64,000 nucleotides of DNA from Nonlabens xiamenensis. Lineage in GTDB: Bacteria > Bacteroidota > Bacteroidia > Flavobacteriales > Flavobacteriaceae. The position numbers and the translations under genes were made by a program. Where the stretch lies: NCBI RefSeq assembly GCF_003865345.1, contig NZ_RMVE01000001.1, positions 496,001 through 560,000 on the forward strand. The letters are read 5' to 3'. Of this stretch, positions 35,313 through 44,141 are shown piece by piece. Each line of letters opens with the position of its first letter. Position 1 is the first letter of the stretch. Under the pieces are notes generated by a model. It searched no databases. It saw only the letters and a program-made list of their open reading frames with translations, and was not told where the DNA came from.

Positions 35313-36685
35313 TTTTGTTGTTGTTTATACGCCTTAATCAATGCTTCCACTAGCAAACTGGCCTGCAATTGGTAGCCCTTTTCCAAAAAATGGATCTTGT
35401 CCGTTGAAGTGAGTCCTGCCTCGTACCAATCTGGCATCGCATCACTGCTACGGGATACGGCATGCAAGTCGTAAAATGCCCAGGAATTCAGGTTGGCAAA
35501 AACGCCCATTTCATAAGCATAGGCCGTGGCCTTAGAATTGATCTTTTTTCGTTGTTTCATGGATGGCGGCGGACTCGTCAAAAGCACACTTCCCGTTAAG
35601 CCTCTAGAGATCATATGTCTGTTGAACTGATCCATGTCCCTCTTGAGTTGTTCCTCAGAATAGTTATGGTAAAAACTTTCATTGGTTCCCAGAGAGATCA
35701 GGATGAGGTCTGGTTCCAGCTGGGACAATTGATCAAAGAACCTAGGGAACTTGTTGTAATCGGCAAATTTTGTCCCATTGACACCTATAGCATGAAATTC
35801 AATTCCTGGCTGTCCGTTATCTATCAAGATGCCATCCAAGGTATAGCTGGAGGCGGGTTGTGCGGGTCTGATGTAAAGCTCCTTACTTCCTGATGGTATT
35901 GTAAATACCCCGGTTTCCAATCTTTCCAAGTCAATAAAAGACTGTTTTGATACCGCTTGGGTCTGTTTTTTAGCCTGGGGGATTTTAAGTTGTTGACCCG
36001 CTTTGATACGGGTAGAAGTCATAGCATTGGCCCGCTGAATTTCCTTAACACTGGTATTAAATTTTGAAGCAATACGGCCCAAATAATCTCCAGACTGGAT
36101 GGTATAATTTTGTGTTGAGGCTACTTTTCGCAGGACATTATTTCCTTTGGAAGTTGAAACCACAAAACGCTCTGGATGTTCTGTGATGAGTTTGATTTGA
36201 GTGACTTCAATTTCATCAGAAATATTCATCTGTAGGAGAAAGTCCTGATCGGTAGTCTCCAAGGAAATGCCACTGAGGCCGATATTGTGGCTCCCATCAC
36301 TTTTGACATTACGTACGGCATCCCAATTTCCGCTAGCTTTGAATTTAACATCTACAGCACCATTGGTCTGTGCAACGCGATAGGGAAATACGAATCCGCG
36401 GCCCGCATTGCCGAATTCGCCCTGTAATCCTTGGCGGATATATTGTGGAAAATAAGGGCCCTGCACGTGGGAGTCACCTATTTGAACCACGTTGAGCTTT
36501 TTCTTCTTTCCTGATCGCAATAGGGCCAGTTCATTGAAGAATGACCTTAATACTTCTGGGTTTTGGATATGCTGAAAACTGCGGTCTACCAACAAGGGGT
36601 TCAGTTGGATTTCTTCAATAGGCTGAGCATGGCACCAAGAAGATATACAGAGCAACAACCATATGTACAAACAATACTTACTCAT
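35309..36685 (-). CDS. Secreted SGNH/GDSL hydrolase with LysM domain
   Basis: A 458-residue periplasmic protein with a signal peptide (about 1-20). The SGNH blocks are QIGDSHVQG (about residue 68, nucleophile Ser), LISLGTNES (about 330) and the terminal DKIHF (DxxH pair). Inserted at about 195-240 is a LysM repeat (YTIQSGDYLGRIASKFN to GQQLKIP), a peptidoglycan-binding module. An O-acyltransferase or esterase acting on peptidoglycan is therefore the best guess. Both ends are translationally coupled: 4-base overlaps with the upstream SGNH gene and the downstream MBOAT gene. The LysM insertion strongly hints that murein is the acceptor. Confidence 0.87.
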   Translation of the reverse strand: MSKYCLYIWLLLCISSWCHAQPIEEIQLNPLLVDRSFQHIQNPEVLRSFFNELALLRSGKKKKLNVVQIGDSHVQGPYFPQYIRQGLQGEFGNAGRGFVFPYRVAQTNGAVDVKFKASGNWDAVRNVKSDGSHNIGLSGISLETTDQDFLLQMNISDEIEVTQIKLITEHPERFVVSTSKGNNVLRKVASTQNYTIQSGDYLGRIASKFNTSVKEIQRANAMTSTRIKAGQQLKIPQAKKQTQAVSKQSFIDLERLETGVFTIPSGSKELYIRPAQPASSYTLDGILIDNGQPGIEFHAIGVNGTKFADYNKFPRFFDQLSQLEPDLILISLGTNESFYHNYSEEQLKRDMDQFNRHMISRGLTGSVLLTSPPPSMKQRKKINSKATAYAYEMGVFANLNSWAFYDLHAVSRSSDAMPDWYEAGLTSTDKIHFLEKGYQLQASLLVEALIKAYKQQQK

Positions 36686-38268
36686 GGCTTTGGTTTCAAA
36701 CTATCGTTAGATTGTTGGAGTTCTAATTGTTTCAAGCTGTCCTGTTGACGCAAGAGTTGTTCTTGTTTCTTCCGCTCTTCTTGACGAAGATTTTCGGCTT
36801 TGACATAATCGGAATATCCCAACATCATTTCCTGAAAGATCAAACGTCCTATTTTACGGGACCCTTGTGGGCTAAAATGGGTATAGTCGGCATTGGCCAG
36901 TTTGTGGTCTGTCCAAACCTGCATGCTATTGGGTCCACCCATCAAGTGGAAAAGGCTCAAAAAACCAGATTGGGTATTGGCGGCGTATTGTTGTTGAGAC
37001 CTGAGCAAGCGTACCACGGTTGAGTCGGTCCGCACTTGCTGTTCATTTTTAGTGCCTTTGTCAGCCGTTCCTAATATTAAGATAGCGGCCTTAGGGAAGG
37101 TTTGATGTAGATGTTCGACCACACGAATCATTCTACGAGCATACCAATTGAAGCTATTGGCTTTGGTGCTTAACACATTGGCACCAAACTGCAAGATAAT
37201 TAGGTCATAACCCAGTACCTGATCAAAATCATTCATCAACTGTGGGTTCAATAAAGCCAGTGGCATACCAGAGTTGCCTCGGTTGGAAAAACCATCTACC
37301 GCTACTCCAACGCCATTTGAAAAATCAATACCATAAATAGGAAGATCCTGCGCCTGGGCAAAATCCAATTCTACTCTTTTTACATTGTCAGAAGAAAGAT
37401 TCACTGAATTGAATAGGCCTGGACCATTTAATGGAATGTCAGTGGTCAACGTGTCCTTGTCTATACGCAATTGAAGGTTAGCATCTGGACGTCCTGGTCC
37501 ATAAAACAATCTTGGACTATTCAAACGGTAGGCATTCTTGATACCGCTAGCAAGGTACTTTACCTGCGCAGTAGAGTCTTTGGCAAAATAAACACCACCA
37601 TTGACACCAAAAGATATGCTTTCAGACCGCCCTCCCATATAGTTGTGTTCTTTCCAGTTTCCCTTAGCATAGTGTTTTACTGAATACCTGGATCGTGCAC
37701 TTTCTGATACCATGGGAACAAAGCCTACACCACGTCCCCCAAATCTATCCTGCATAGCGCTTCTGAAATCCTGTACGATTAAATCACCATCGATCATGGA
37801 ATCTCCATAATAGGCAATACGCACTTGACCTTGACTACCGTTTTCAAGTGCATAGAGTTTTTCAAAAAAACTACTCAAGTATTTGACGCCTTTATAGCCT
37901 GACAACGGAATAGGCTGAGGAATTACTGCTTTTCCGGTAGAATCGGCAGGATGGCTGAGATTGAAATCAAAAGCATGAAGGTTGATCAATTGTGTCTGTA
38001 CGGCAGATGTTGCTTTCACCACACTTTCTTTGGGTTTGGAGATCGTATCTGATGATACAACAGGCACAGCTACTTCAATGATCGCTGAATCTTGTTCCTG
38101 CTCACTCATGGCCTGGAGCATCAAGCTGTCCATGACAATATGTGCTCCGGGGTCCGATTCGGCAAACAGCTTTCGCGGAAGCAATGGCTGCGATACATAA
38201 AACAACAACCCGCCTAAGGCAAGTATTAAAAAAGCTGAAAAAAATTGTTTTTGTTCAGAAAAGGGCAT
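36682..38268 (-). CDS. Membrane-anchored SGNH/GDSL hydrolase
   Basis: A 528-residue protein with an N-terminal hydrophobic segment (about 12-26, probably an uncleaved anchor). The SGNH domain has YYGDSMIDGDL near residue 152, a middle ILQFGAN block and a terminal DYTHFSPQG (DxxH). The C-terminus is a charged coiled-coil-like helix (EERKKQEQLLRQQDSLKQ) that could contact partners. It is the first gene of the SGNH-SGNH-MBOAT set, overlapping the next gene by 4 bases. A palindrome variant lies at 38169-38182. Its role is presumed acyl transfer to, or removal from, a periplasmic glycan. Confidence 0.84.
   Translation of the reverse strand: MPFSEQKQFFSAFLILALGGLLFYVSQPLLPRKLFAESDPGAHIVMDSLMLQAMSEQEQDSAIIEVAVPVVSSDTISKPKESVVKATSAVQTQLINLHAFDFNLSHPADSTGKAVIPQPIPLSGYKGVKYLSSFFEKLYALENGSQGQVRIAYYGDSMIDGDLIVQDFRSAMQDRFGGRGVGFVPMVSESARSRYSVKHYAKGNWKEHNYMGGRSESISFGVNGGVYFAKDSTAQVKYLASGIKNAYRLNSPRLFYGPGRPDANLQLRIDKDTLTTDIPLNGPGLFNSVNLSSDNVKRVELDFAQAQDLPIYGIDFSNGVGVAVDGFSNRGNSGMPLALLNPQLMNDFDQVLGYDLIILQFGANVLSTKANSFNWYARRMIRVVEHLHQTFPKAAILILGTADKGTKNEQQVRTDSTVVRLLRSQQQYAANTQSGFLSLFHLMGGPNSMQVWTDHKLANADYTHFSPQGSRKIGRLIFQEMMLGYSDYVKAENLRQEERKKQEQLLRQQDSLKQLELQQSNDSLKPKP
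38169..38182. repeat. Palindrome variant GCTTTCGCGGAAGC
   Basis: One mismatch to the 14-bp core. It is in the first SGNH gene, read on the minus strand as L-P-R-K-L. Confidence 0.6.
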
Positions 38269-38370
38269 GCAACAAATTAACGCAGATCTGCAAATAATTA
38301 TTGGGGTGCAATTTAGTGGATTTCAGACACGAAACCATATGAGACATGAATCTACGTTAGTCAATCCTCA

Positions 38371-39138
38371 TCAACCAGTAACCAGTAGTTTTCTGGCCGC
38401 GCCAATACCGCACTTTTGGTACTTGTTATAGGCTTGAGCCGCTGCTTCGGCTACTTGATCTGGTGTAGACTCTTTTATCCAAGCGCTTAGGGCCGCCTCG
38501 AGTGTATAGGCTTCTGGAGCCATCAAATGGGTAGTCCATAATAGCGGGCGGGCATTGGTTTGGACAAATAATTGATCAAAATATTGTTTTCCATAGCACG
38601 CCAGCACAATGGCATCCGTACGGTTGTCGGGTAAGGCTTCAAAAGCACCAGTGATTTCAACTTCCATCAGACCATTGTGTCCTACATACCCGATCAAATT
38701 TGCATCTCCACCAAAGCAAAGCATATTTTTATTTACAGTCAGCTCGAAACCATTACGGCCGGCAGCAGCCTCGACAAAGTCCGTGAGCGTTTGCTGGATG
38801 TATCGTCCATCATATGCATCAGCTAGTAAATAGGTATTGGATGATTTATGTTTGAAGATTAGGCGTTCCAGAATCAGGCTATCTACTTGACTGTAGGTTT
38901 TGAGCAATTGCCAATCCTTGCTGCGATTGAAGAAGGTCTTTAACCCATATCCAGCTCCCCAATAAAGATTGGTAGAGGCCTGCTGACCATTTCCTATGGA
39001 TTCAGGCACAGGTGCAATGCCTTGATATTTATTATCGCAAAGGGCTACAAAAATATGAATGGCTTTGGGAGAATTGTTGGATTGAGACCAAAGTCTTGTC
39101 GAAAAACAGCACAAGAAAATCAAGAATAAATACTTCAT
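38371..39138 (-). CDS. Secreted protein with a clan-CD-peptidase-like His/Cys pair
   Basis: A 255-residue protein with a signal peptide (MKYLFLIFLCCFSTRLWSQ). It is not a family I can name. Two segments match the pattern of clan CD cysteine peptidases (caspase, legumain, gingipain): a hydrophobic strand ending in LIGYVGHNG with His154-Asn-Gly156, and a second strand ending in AIVLACYG with Cys181. The spacing of 27 residues is short compared with caspases but the order (HxG, then hhhAC) is right. The opening strand (AIHIFVALCDNKYQGI) fits a Rossmann-like core. It lies alone between the SGNH genes and the acylase gene. The peptidase reading is a hypothesis from motif shape only. Confidence 0.55.
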   Translation of the reverse strand: MKYLFLIFLCCFSTRLWSQSNNSPKAIHIFVALCDNKYQGIAPVPESIGNGQQASTNLYWGAGYGLKTFFNRSKDWQLLKTYSQVDSLILERLIFKHKSSNTYLLADAYDGRYIQQTLTDFVEAAAGRNGFELTVNKNMLCFGGDANLIGYVGHNGLMEVEITGAFEALPDNRTDAIVLACYGKQYFDQLFVQTNARPLLWTTHLMAPEAYTLEAALSAWIKESTPDQVAEAAAQAYNKYQKCGIGAARKLLVTG

Positions 39139-39285
39139 AGCTTGAAGATAATTGATTCTAATTTAATAACTAAGACTTGTTTTTGAAGTCACTCAGCTTT
39201 ATGAAATTGGATATGTTTTACGGTTCACTACACATCGGGAAACAGTTAATACCACATCGCATTATTGCTTCATGCATCAGTAGAA

Positions 39286-40170
39286 TCATTTAATTTCCTC
39301 CACCACAAAAAATCCGTCATTTCCCTGTCCTTGGTACAATGGCATAAAAATATGGGCATTCCATTGACTGCGGATTTCCCGACCATTGTGGGTGGCGAGC
39401 ACTTCGTTCTTGACTATGTGATCAAAATTATGGAATCCAGGTTTCATTTCAAATTTGTCAGAGGCTTGGAGCTCGTGACGATAAATAATGTCAAAACTTT
39501 GTTGCTCAAATTGACGAAGACTTGCGGTGCAGTTTGGGTATTCTGTGAGGGAATCCAAGGAAAGATCGCACGCCTCTTTTAAAATTAGCCAGATCATGCT
39601 TTCATGATGTTGGGCAGATTCAGGATTTTGATGGCTGCCTGCTTCAAAAGTAAAACCCGTCATCCCCAGATCTGTAAAATAATGATCGATGCTTCCCTCT
39701 ACCATATCACTAAAACCACGTACAATTTTTGTTGGGAAACGCTGGGACCATTCAGCATTGTCGTTTTTGACCTGAACAGAGATATAGGGAGCACTTTCAG
39801 ATGAGGTGGTATGACAATCCAGAAAATAAGCAGGTTGTTTTTCCTTACCTCCCCAATGCTTGTTGAGAAGCTGGATGATATCTTGCATTTCCGCTTCTTC
39901 GTGGGTGCGAACCTGCTGCGTTTCAATTTTGTCCTTCTTCCAGGTGCGATTAAGATCCTCATCAATAAAACGCCTATTCAGTTGCAGGGCCTTTTGATTT
40001 CCCTTGATCCCTACAAGCTTACCCTTGATGTGCGGTTGTTGCTTTGAAAGACTATTAAAAACATTTTCTAAGGCTTCAACTCCGCTGGGCTCGTTACCAT
40101 GTACTCCCGCTGTTACCCATACCAAAGGGCCTTCTTGACCGGAGGAATATTGACCTATTATTCTGTTCAT
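39286..40170 (-). CDS. Succinylglutamate desuccinylase/aspartoacylase-family Zn hydrolase
   Basis: About 294 residues from the ATG at 40170 (MNRIIGQYSSGQEG). Earlier in-frame codons cross the palindrome and lack family similarity, so I reject them. Zinc ligands are His24 and Glu27 (GVHGNEPSG) and His120 (LDCHTTSS). The substrate-binding DLNR motif is at about 72-75, and a TFEAGSH block carries the presumed catalytic Glu. The family removes N-acyl groups or cleaves amides at an amino-acid carboxylate. It is the third gene of a minus-strand run with the DUF1704 peptidase and the ATP-grasp ligase, 50 bases after the latter. Actual substrate unknown. Confidence 0.84.
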   Translation of the reverse strand: MNRIIGQYSSGQEGPLVWVTAGVHGNEPSGVEALENVFNSLSKQQPHIKGKLVGIKGNQKALQLNRRFIDEDLNRTWKKDKIETQQVRTHEEAEMQDIIQLLNKHWGGKEKQPAYFLDCHTTSSESAPYISVQVKNDNAEWSQRFPTKIVRGFSDMVEGSIDHYFTDLGMTGFTFEAGSHQNPESAQHHESMIWLILKEACDLSLDSLTEYPNCTASLRQFEQQSFDIIYRHELQASDKFEMKPGFHNFDHIVKNEVLATHNGREIRSQWNAHIFMPLYQGQGNDGFFVVEEIK

Positions 40171-40192
40171 ATGCTGATTTTTTTTGAGGTGT

Positions 40193-40208
40193 CGCTTTCG
40201 CGAAAGCG
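40193..40208. repeat. 16-bp palindrome CGCTTTCGCGAAAGCG (exact), intergenic
   Basis: Exact copy in the 50-base spacer between the ATP-grasp gene and the acylase gene, 22 bases before the acylase ATG on its transcript. Confidence 0.9.
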
Positions 40209-40220
40209 ATAACATTAGAA

Positions 40221-41264
40221 TTATGCCATGGTAGCCAGGCATTTGTTACCCAATGCTCCTTGGTATTTTTCTTTATAGGAAACCTTTTTTTCTATGGCCG
40301 CAATCACGCTTTTGGAGAAATCGGGTAAACCAATCTTTTCAAAATACTCCATACCTCCAGGACTGAGCAAGTTGATTTCAATTAATTTGTCATCCACGAT
40401 GTCCAGGCCGACAAAAAAGAGACCATCCTTGATCAATCGCGGTGCCACGATATCGATGATTTCCTTCATGGCTGGGGTCAATTCGCTGCTATCTGCTGTG
40501 GCGCCCAGGGAAAAATTACTTCTGAATTCGCCCTCACCGGCCACACGCCTTATGATACTCAATTTACCTTCTTCTTCCATCACACGGCCATTGAGTAACA
40601 ACACCCTGACATCACCTTCCTTAACTTGGGGAAGAAATTCCTGGGCGATCACGTAGCCTTCTGCCAGTAAGGTCTCTATGATCTGATTTGTGTTTCTTTC
40701 ATTCTTGTCGATCAGATATACATTTTGACCTCCAGAGCCTTCGAGCGGTTTGAGCACCATACGTTGCCCCAGTTCTTCATAAAACTGCATCAGATGATCT
40801 TTATCCCGCGTAATCAGGCTTTTGGGTTTGATATGTTCAGGCAGAGATTCAAAATAGAGCTTATCGATAAAGGCATTGGCTAGCGTGTGCGCATCATTCA
40901 GTACGAGGACGCCCGAATCCTGGATCATTTGTCCAAAGCCTATTCCCGAGAATTCAGCCCATTGTCTGCTCCCTTCTTCTTCCGTGGGATTGTTTCTCAA
41001 AAAAAGTACATCCAGATCCGTGCTCACAATTTCTTCCAATGGCTGAGTTTGTATATAAGACAGTGTTTCTTCTGGGGAGCGTTTCTTATTGCTTTTAGGA
41101 ATACGTGCAGCCTTGATCGAGATAGGTTTGTGGCTGTGGAAACAGAAGCTACCCACGCCGCAAATGTAGACTTCATGCCCGCGATCGTGGGCTTGGTTGA
41201 TCATTCGCACGCTGGATCCACAAGATTCTGTGGCAATTTCATTTAATACAAAACATATTTTCAT
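40221..41264 (-). CDS. GshB/RimK-like ATP-grasp carboxylate-amine ligase
   Basis: About 347 residues from the ATG at 41264 (MKICFVLNEIATES). ATP-grasp blocks are MVLKPLEGSGGQNVY (about residues 170-185), AQEFLPQVKEGDVRVLLLNGR (about 220), an RSNFSLGA segment and the metal-binding end VGLDIVDDKLIEINLLSPGGM. These resemble glutathione synthetase GshB, but no gamma-glutamylcysteine synthetase is nearby and the gene sits between a peptidase and an acylase. A peptide- or amino-acid-ligating role is therefore at least as likely as glutathione synthesis. Its ATG overlaps the stop of the DUF1704 gene (ATGA), so it is translationally coupled to it. Confidence 0.82.
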   Translation of the reverse strand: MKICFVLNEIATESCGSSVRMINQAHDRGHEVYICGVGSFCFHSHKPISIKAARIPKSNKKRSPEETLSYIQTQPLEEIVSTDLDVLFLRNNPTEEEGSRQWAEFSGIGFGQMIQDSGVLVLNDAHTLANAFIDKLYFESLPEHIKPKSLITRDKDHLMQFYEELGQRMVLKPLEGSGGQNVYLIDKNERNTNQIIETLLAEGYVIAQEFLPQVKEGDVRVLLLNGRVMEEEGKLSIIRRVAGEGEFRSNFSLGATADSSELTPAMKEIIDIVAPRLIKDGLFFVGLDIVDDKLIEINLLSPGGMEYFEKIGLPDFSKSVIAAIEKKVSYKEKYQGALGNKCLATMA

Positions 41265-43117
41265 GATTGAGTCATTTGGGCAAGATAGGTTCCTGCGTTG
41301 ATTTGTTTGAGTTGGTCCCGATAGCAATCCATGTCCAAATACCTAGGGGTAATCTTTGCAGGTAACAAGACTTGTCTTTCGGTTAATTCTTTGATAATAT
41401 TGATGTGGTGCAGGGCAAATTTTCCGGATAGTAGTATTTGGAGATCTCCGCCCGAATTCAAGTAGTGCCTGAGCTGCACAAAACCCTTGAGATATATAAT
41501 GTCCTTGAGGAATCCGCCACCCTGAAACATACGCGAAGTAATATTAAATGCCCTGTCCCGATCAAATCCATAGGTGTTTTTCAGCAGGTCAAACATTTCT
41601 TTAAAATCACAACCCTGGATCAGTGCATCGCCAGCGATTACCCTTCCTGCGAGTGTCCTGAGTCGGTTAGGGGTGAGGGAGCCACAGAGATATTCGGCCA
41701 TGACCGCCAGACCTTCCTGTAAGGTATCATAATCTGCCAAGCCTGCTTTCATTTGTGTAAGTGGCTGCTGCGAACCATTATAATAGGTCAGTACATGGGT
41801 ACCAATTTCATGTTGAAGTAGCGCCTGAGCTTCTGTTGAGGTCATGCGGTAATTATGGGGCAGGTAAAACTCACCCTGGGATACCATCATGATGTTCAAA
41901 TCCTTTTTGAGGTGAATCTGACTTTTAAATTGCGGGTCCTGGGCTTTGAAATAGTCAAATTCTGCATGTACCAGGTCTTTAAAGTCATGCGCACTCAATA
42001 AATCTTCTGGTTTGGGTTGCGTTTGTTCCGGCAATACAGAAAGTATTTCCTGCGCCTCCTTTTTAAGATCTTTTTCCACGCCATGGAACAGTCGGATACT
42101 GCTGTAGAAAAAATTTCTAGTTCCACGTTCTTTCAGCATGGAGAGCTGCTTGTCTACCTCTTCTCGTTTTTCGTTATATAAATAGGATAGGGCAGGATCA
42201 TCAATTTCATCGATACGTAAATTGAATAACTTGCGTTTCAATCGATCTGGATCTACGGGCAGTAGGCGGTAGTGATAATCCAACACTTGCTGGAAGCCAG
42301 ATTCAAAAAATTTGGTCCGTATATCATTAATATTCACCGGTGCTACCAGCATCAAAAGATTGAAAGAAGACTCCAGCGCTGTCAATTCTCGATCCAGGTG
42401 AAACAATTCTTGGTGTATGCTACGTTTTCCAATGGCCGAATAACTAGGGATTCCAGCTGGTGTTTGCACCCGAATAAATTCAAAAATACCTTTTTGGATA
42501 GCCCTATAGAAGCGATCTCTGAATCGCCTGAAATATACAGGGAAAAGTATCCCCTCTTTATTTCTAAATACAGGTGGGACCTGAAGCCCAATCCAGACGG
42601 CACCTGATGTAAAAATATCGCTCTTGGAATAAGGTAAACCAGATAATTTTTGATCGGACTCACTTAAATCATGAATTTGGATGTCAATCTTTTTATGAGA
42701 AGCGATACTGTTTATTTTGAGGAGCTCTTCCCTCAAGGCTTCCATGGAGGCTGGCATACTGTCCTGTGGAGCGTTGATCTCAAAATTTAGGGAGGATTCA
42801 GGACCTGAATAGACGTCTATGATCAGAAAGGCGCGATGTCGAGCTAACATTTTTAGACTAATTCCTTCGAGTAGATTTTCATAATCAAAGGATGTTGAAT
42901 CATCCAAAATAAGATAGGAGGCAGCACTTTTGACCAAGCGTTTGGTACCTGCATCTTTTTCTGTTGTACAACGATAAACCATCAAAAAAGGAAGGTTGGG
43001 CTCCAGGTGTAGGAAACCTTTACCCTCCAGAGCGGTTATAGATCGCCTTCCTGCCTCAAGATCTGTTATGATGCTGTGAATAGGACTTTCTTTTTCTACC
43101 AATTTTTGTTGGCTCAA
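41261..43117 (-). CDS. DUF1704 / QEGLA-motif metallopeptidase-like protein
   Basis: A 618-residue protein. The C-terminal half (about 300-618) is the DUF1704 domain, known from the annotation flavohemoglobin expression-modulating QEGLA motif protein. The zinc motif is H436-E-I-G-T-H441 and the signature Q467-E-G-L-A follows 26 residues later, supplying the third ligand region. Eukaryotic members include the MATCAP/TMCP tubulin carboxypeptidases, so a C-terminal-residue-removing peptidase is plausible. The first 230 residues are an additional domain I cannot name. The only in-frame start at the 5' end is TTG (43117). No signal peptide is present, so it should act in the cytosol with the coupled ATP-grasp ligase. 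Confidence 0.84.
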   Translation of the reverse strand: MSQQKLVEKESPIHSIITDLEAGRRSITALEGKGFLHLEPNLPFLMVYRCTTEKDAGTKRLVKSAASYLILDDSTSFDYENLLEGISLKMLARHRAFLIIDVYSGPESSLNFEINAPQDSMPASMEALREELLKINSIASHKKIDIQIHDLSESDQKLSGLPYSKSDIFTSGAVWIGLQVPPVFRNKEGILFPVYFRRFRDRFYRAIQKGIFEFIRVQTPAGIPSYSAIGKRSIHQELFHLDRELTALESSFNLLMLVAPVNINDIRTKFFESGFQQVLDYHYRLLPVDPDRLKRKLFNLRIDEIDDPALSYLYNEKREEVDKQLSMLKERGTRNFFYSSIRLFHGVEKDLKKEAQEILSVLPEQTQPKPEDLLSAHDFKDLVHAEFDYFKAQDPQFKSQIHLKKDLNIMMVSQGEFYLPHNYRMTSTEAQALLQHEIGTHVLTYYNGSQQPLTQMKAGLADYDTLQEGLAVMAEYLCGSLTPNRLRTLAGRVIAGDALIQGCDFKEMFDLLKNTYGFDRDRAFNITSRMFQGGGFLKDIIYLKGFVQLRHYLNSGGDLQILLSGKFALHHINIIKELTERQVLLPAKITPRYLDMDCYRDQLKQINAGTYLAQMTQS

Positions 43118-43467
43118 GACTACTGTTTAATGGTTGAAGCCTGAAGATACTGCATTAGCAAAGTCTAGGAAGTACTTTTCTCATTACTTTAGTACGCCTT
43201 AAACAAAGTTTTAATAATCAAAAGGGCTTGATGGTAAAAGATTTCAGTGCTATGAATTGCATCTGTGATGATAGTTGAACAACACCCCCAACAGATTCTT
43301 CATCTTCTCTATTGAAAGGATGCAGGAAAAGCACCTACCAAGTAAAGGAAGATGCATGTTTTATTAAGATTCAATCCAAATAAGAGGGCAAAAGAAGTGC
43401 TTTTAACTATTACGATTGAAATTGAAACGCCTGGCAGTTATCTTTGCAGCAAACTAAAAAATTATAC
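43118..43467. other. 350-base divergent intergenic region
   Basis: Separates the minus-strand DUF1704 gene from sdhC. Apart from the sdhC promoter near its right end I see no gene, RNA or strong hairpin. On the minus strand the sequence TAGACTTTG (complement of 43159-43167) is one base longer than the -7 consensus and might serve the DUF1704 gene. The rest is AT-rich with no recognised motif. Confidence 0.5.
43416..43446 (+). promoter_or_regulatory. Promoter of the succinate dehydrogenase operon
   Basis: TTG at 43416-43418 and TATCTTTG at 43439-43446 are separated by 20 bases. This matches the Bacteroidota housekeeping promoter (-33 TTG, about 19-20 bases, -7 TAnnTTTG), and is the best promoter in the window. 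The predicted start is about 15 bases before the sdhC ATG. Confidence 0.68.
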
Positions 43468-44139
43468 ATGAGTGCATTAGTAAAATCATCGCTTGCCAGA
43501 AAATGGGTCATGGCATTATCCGGACTCTTCCTGGTTGTTTTTCTTACGCAACACTTTGTTATAAATATTACTTCCGTGATTGCACCGGATACTTTTAATG
43601 AATGGTCGCACTTTATGGGATATAATCCACTGGTGCAGTACGTAGCCCAGCCTATTCTACTTGGAGGTTTGATCGTACACTTTGTAATGGGGATTATTCT
43701 TGAGCTCCAAAACAACAAGGCACGCCCTGTGAAATATGCCCAATTTTCTGGAAACTCTAATTCGCAATGGGTATCCAGAAACATGATTATCACCGGATTA
43801 GTAGTATTAGCGTTCTTAGGATTACACATGTATGATTTCTGGGCACACGAAATGCAATACAAGTATATTTCCTTTCTGGAAGAGGATTCCACCCGATATT
43901 ATGCCGAAACCGTAGCTAAGTTCCAGCCGGTATGGAGAACTGTTATTTATGTGATATCGTTTATTTTGTTGGCTATGCATCTATGGCACGGCTTCAATAG
44001 CTCTTTCCAATCCATGGGATTAAAGAGTGTAAGAAAGGGAGAGGGGATCAAAAAGTTTTGCTACGCCTGGTCAATTTTGATTCCAGCAGGCTTCATTTTG
44101 ATTGCACTTTATCATCATTTTAATCCATTAACAGCTTAA
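43468..44139 (+). CDS. sdhC: Succinate dehydrogenase cytochrome b subunit
   Basis: A 223-residue inner-membrane subunit from the ATG at 43468 ([20 protein letters not shown]); an earlier in-frame start would add eight residues and overlap the promoter. Five hydrophobic helices and the R-K-W-x-M-A-L-S-G opening are typical of the single-polypeptide, di-heme type B cytochrome b of Bacteroidota. Helix histidines ([25 protein letters not shown]) are candidate heme ligands. It anchors SdhAB and passes electrons to menaquinone. It is the first gene of sdhCAB; sdhA starts two bases after its stop. Confidence 0.93.
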   Translation: MSALVKSSLARKWVMALSGLFLVVFLTQHFVINITSVIAPDTFNEWSHFMGYNPLVQYVAQPILLGGLIVHFVMGIILELQNNKARPVKYAQFSGNSNSQWVSRNMIITGLVVLAFLGLHMYDFWAHEMQYKYISFLEEDSTRYYAETVAKFQPVWRTVIYVISFILLAMHLWHGFNSSFQSMGLKSVRKGEGIKKFCYAWSILIPAGFILIALYHHFNPLTA

Positions 44140-44141
44140 TT

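Noticed and set aside
40221-41264. Naming the ATP-grasp gene gshB outright
   Set aside because: Motifs are GshB-like, but no partner ligase is present and the neighbourhood is unlike glutathione synthesis, so I leave the symbol blank.
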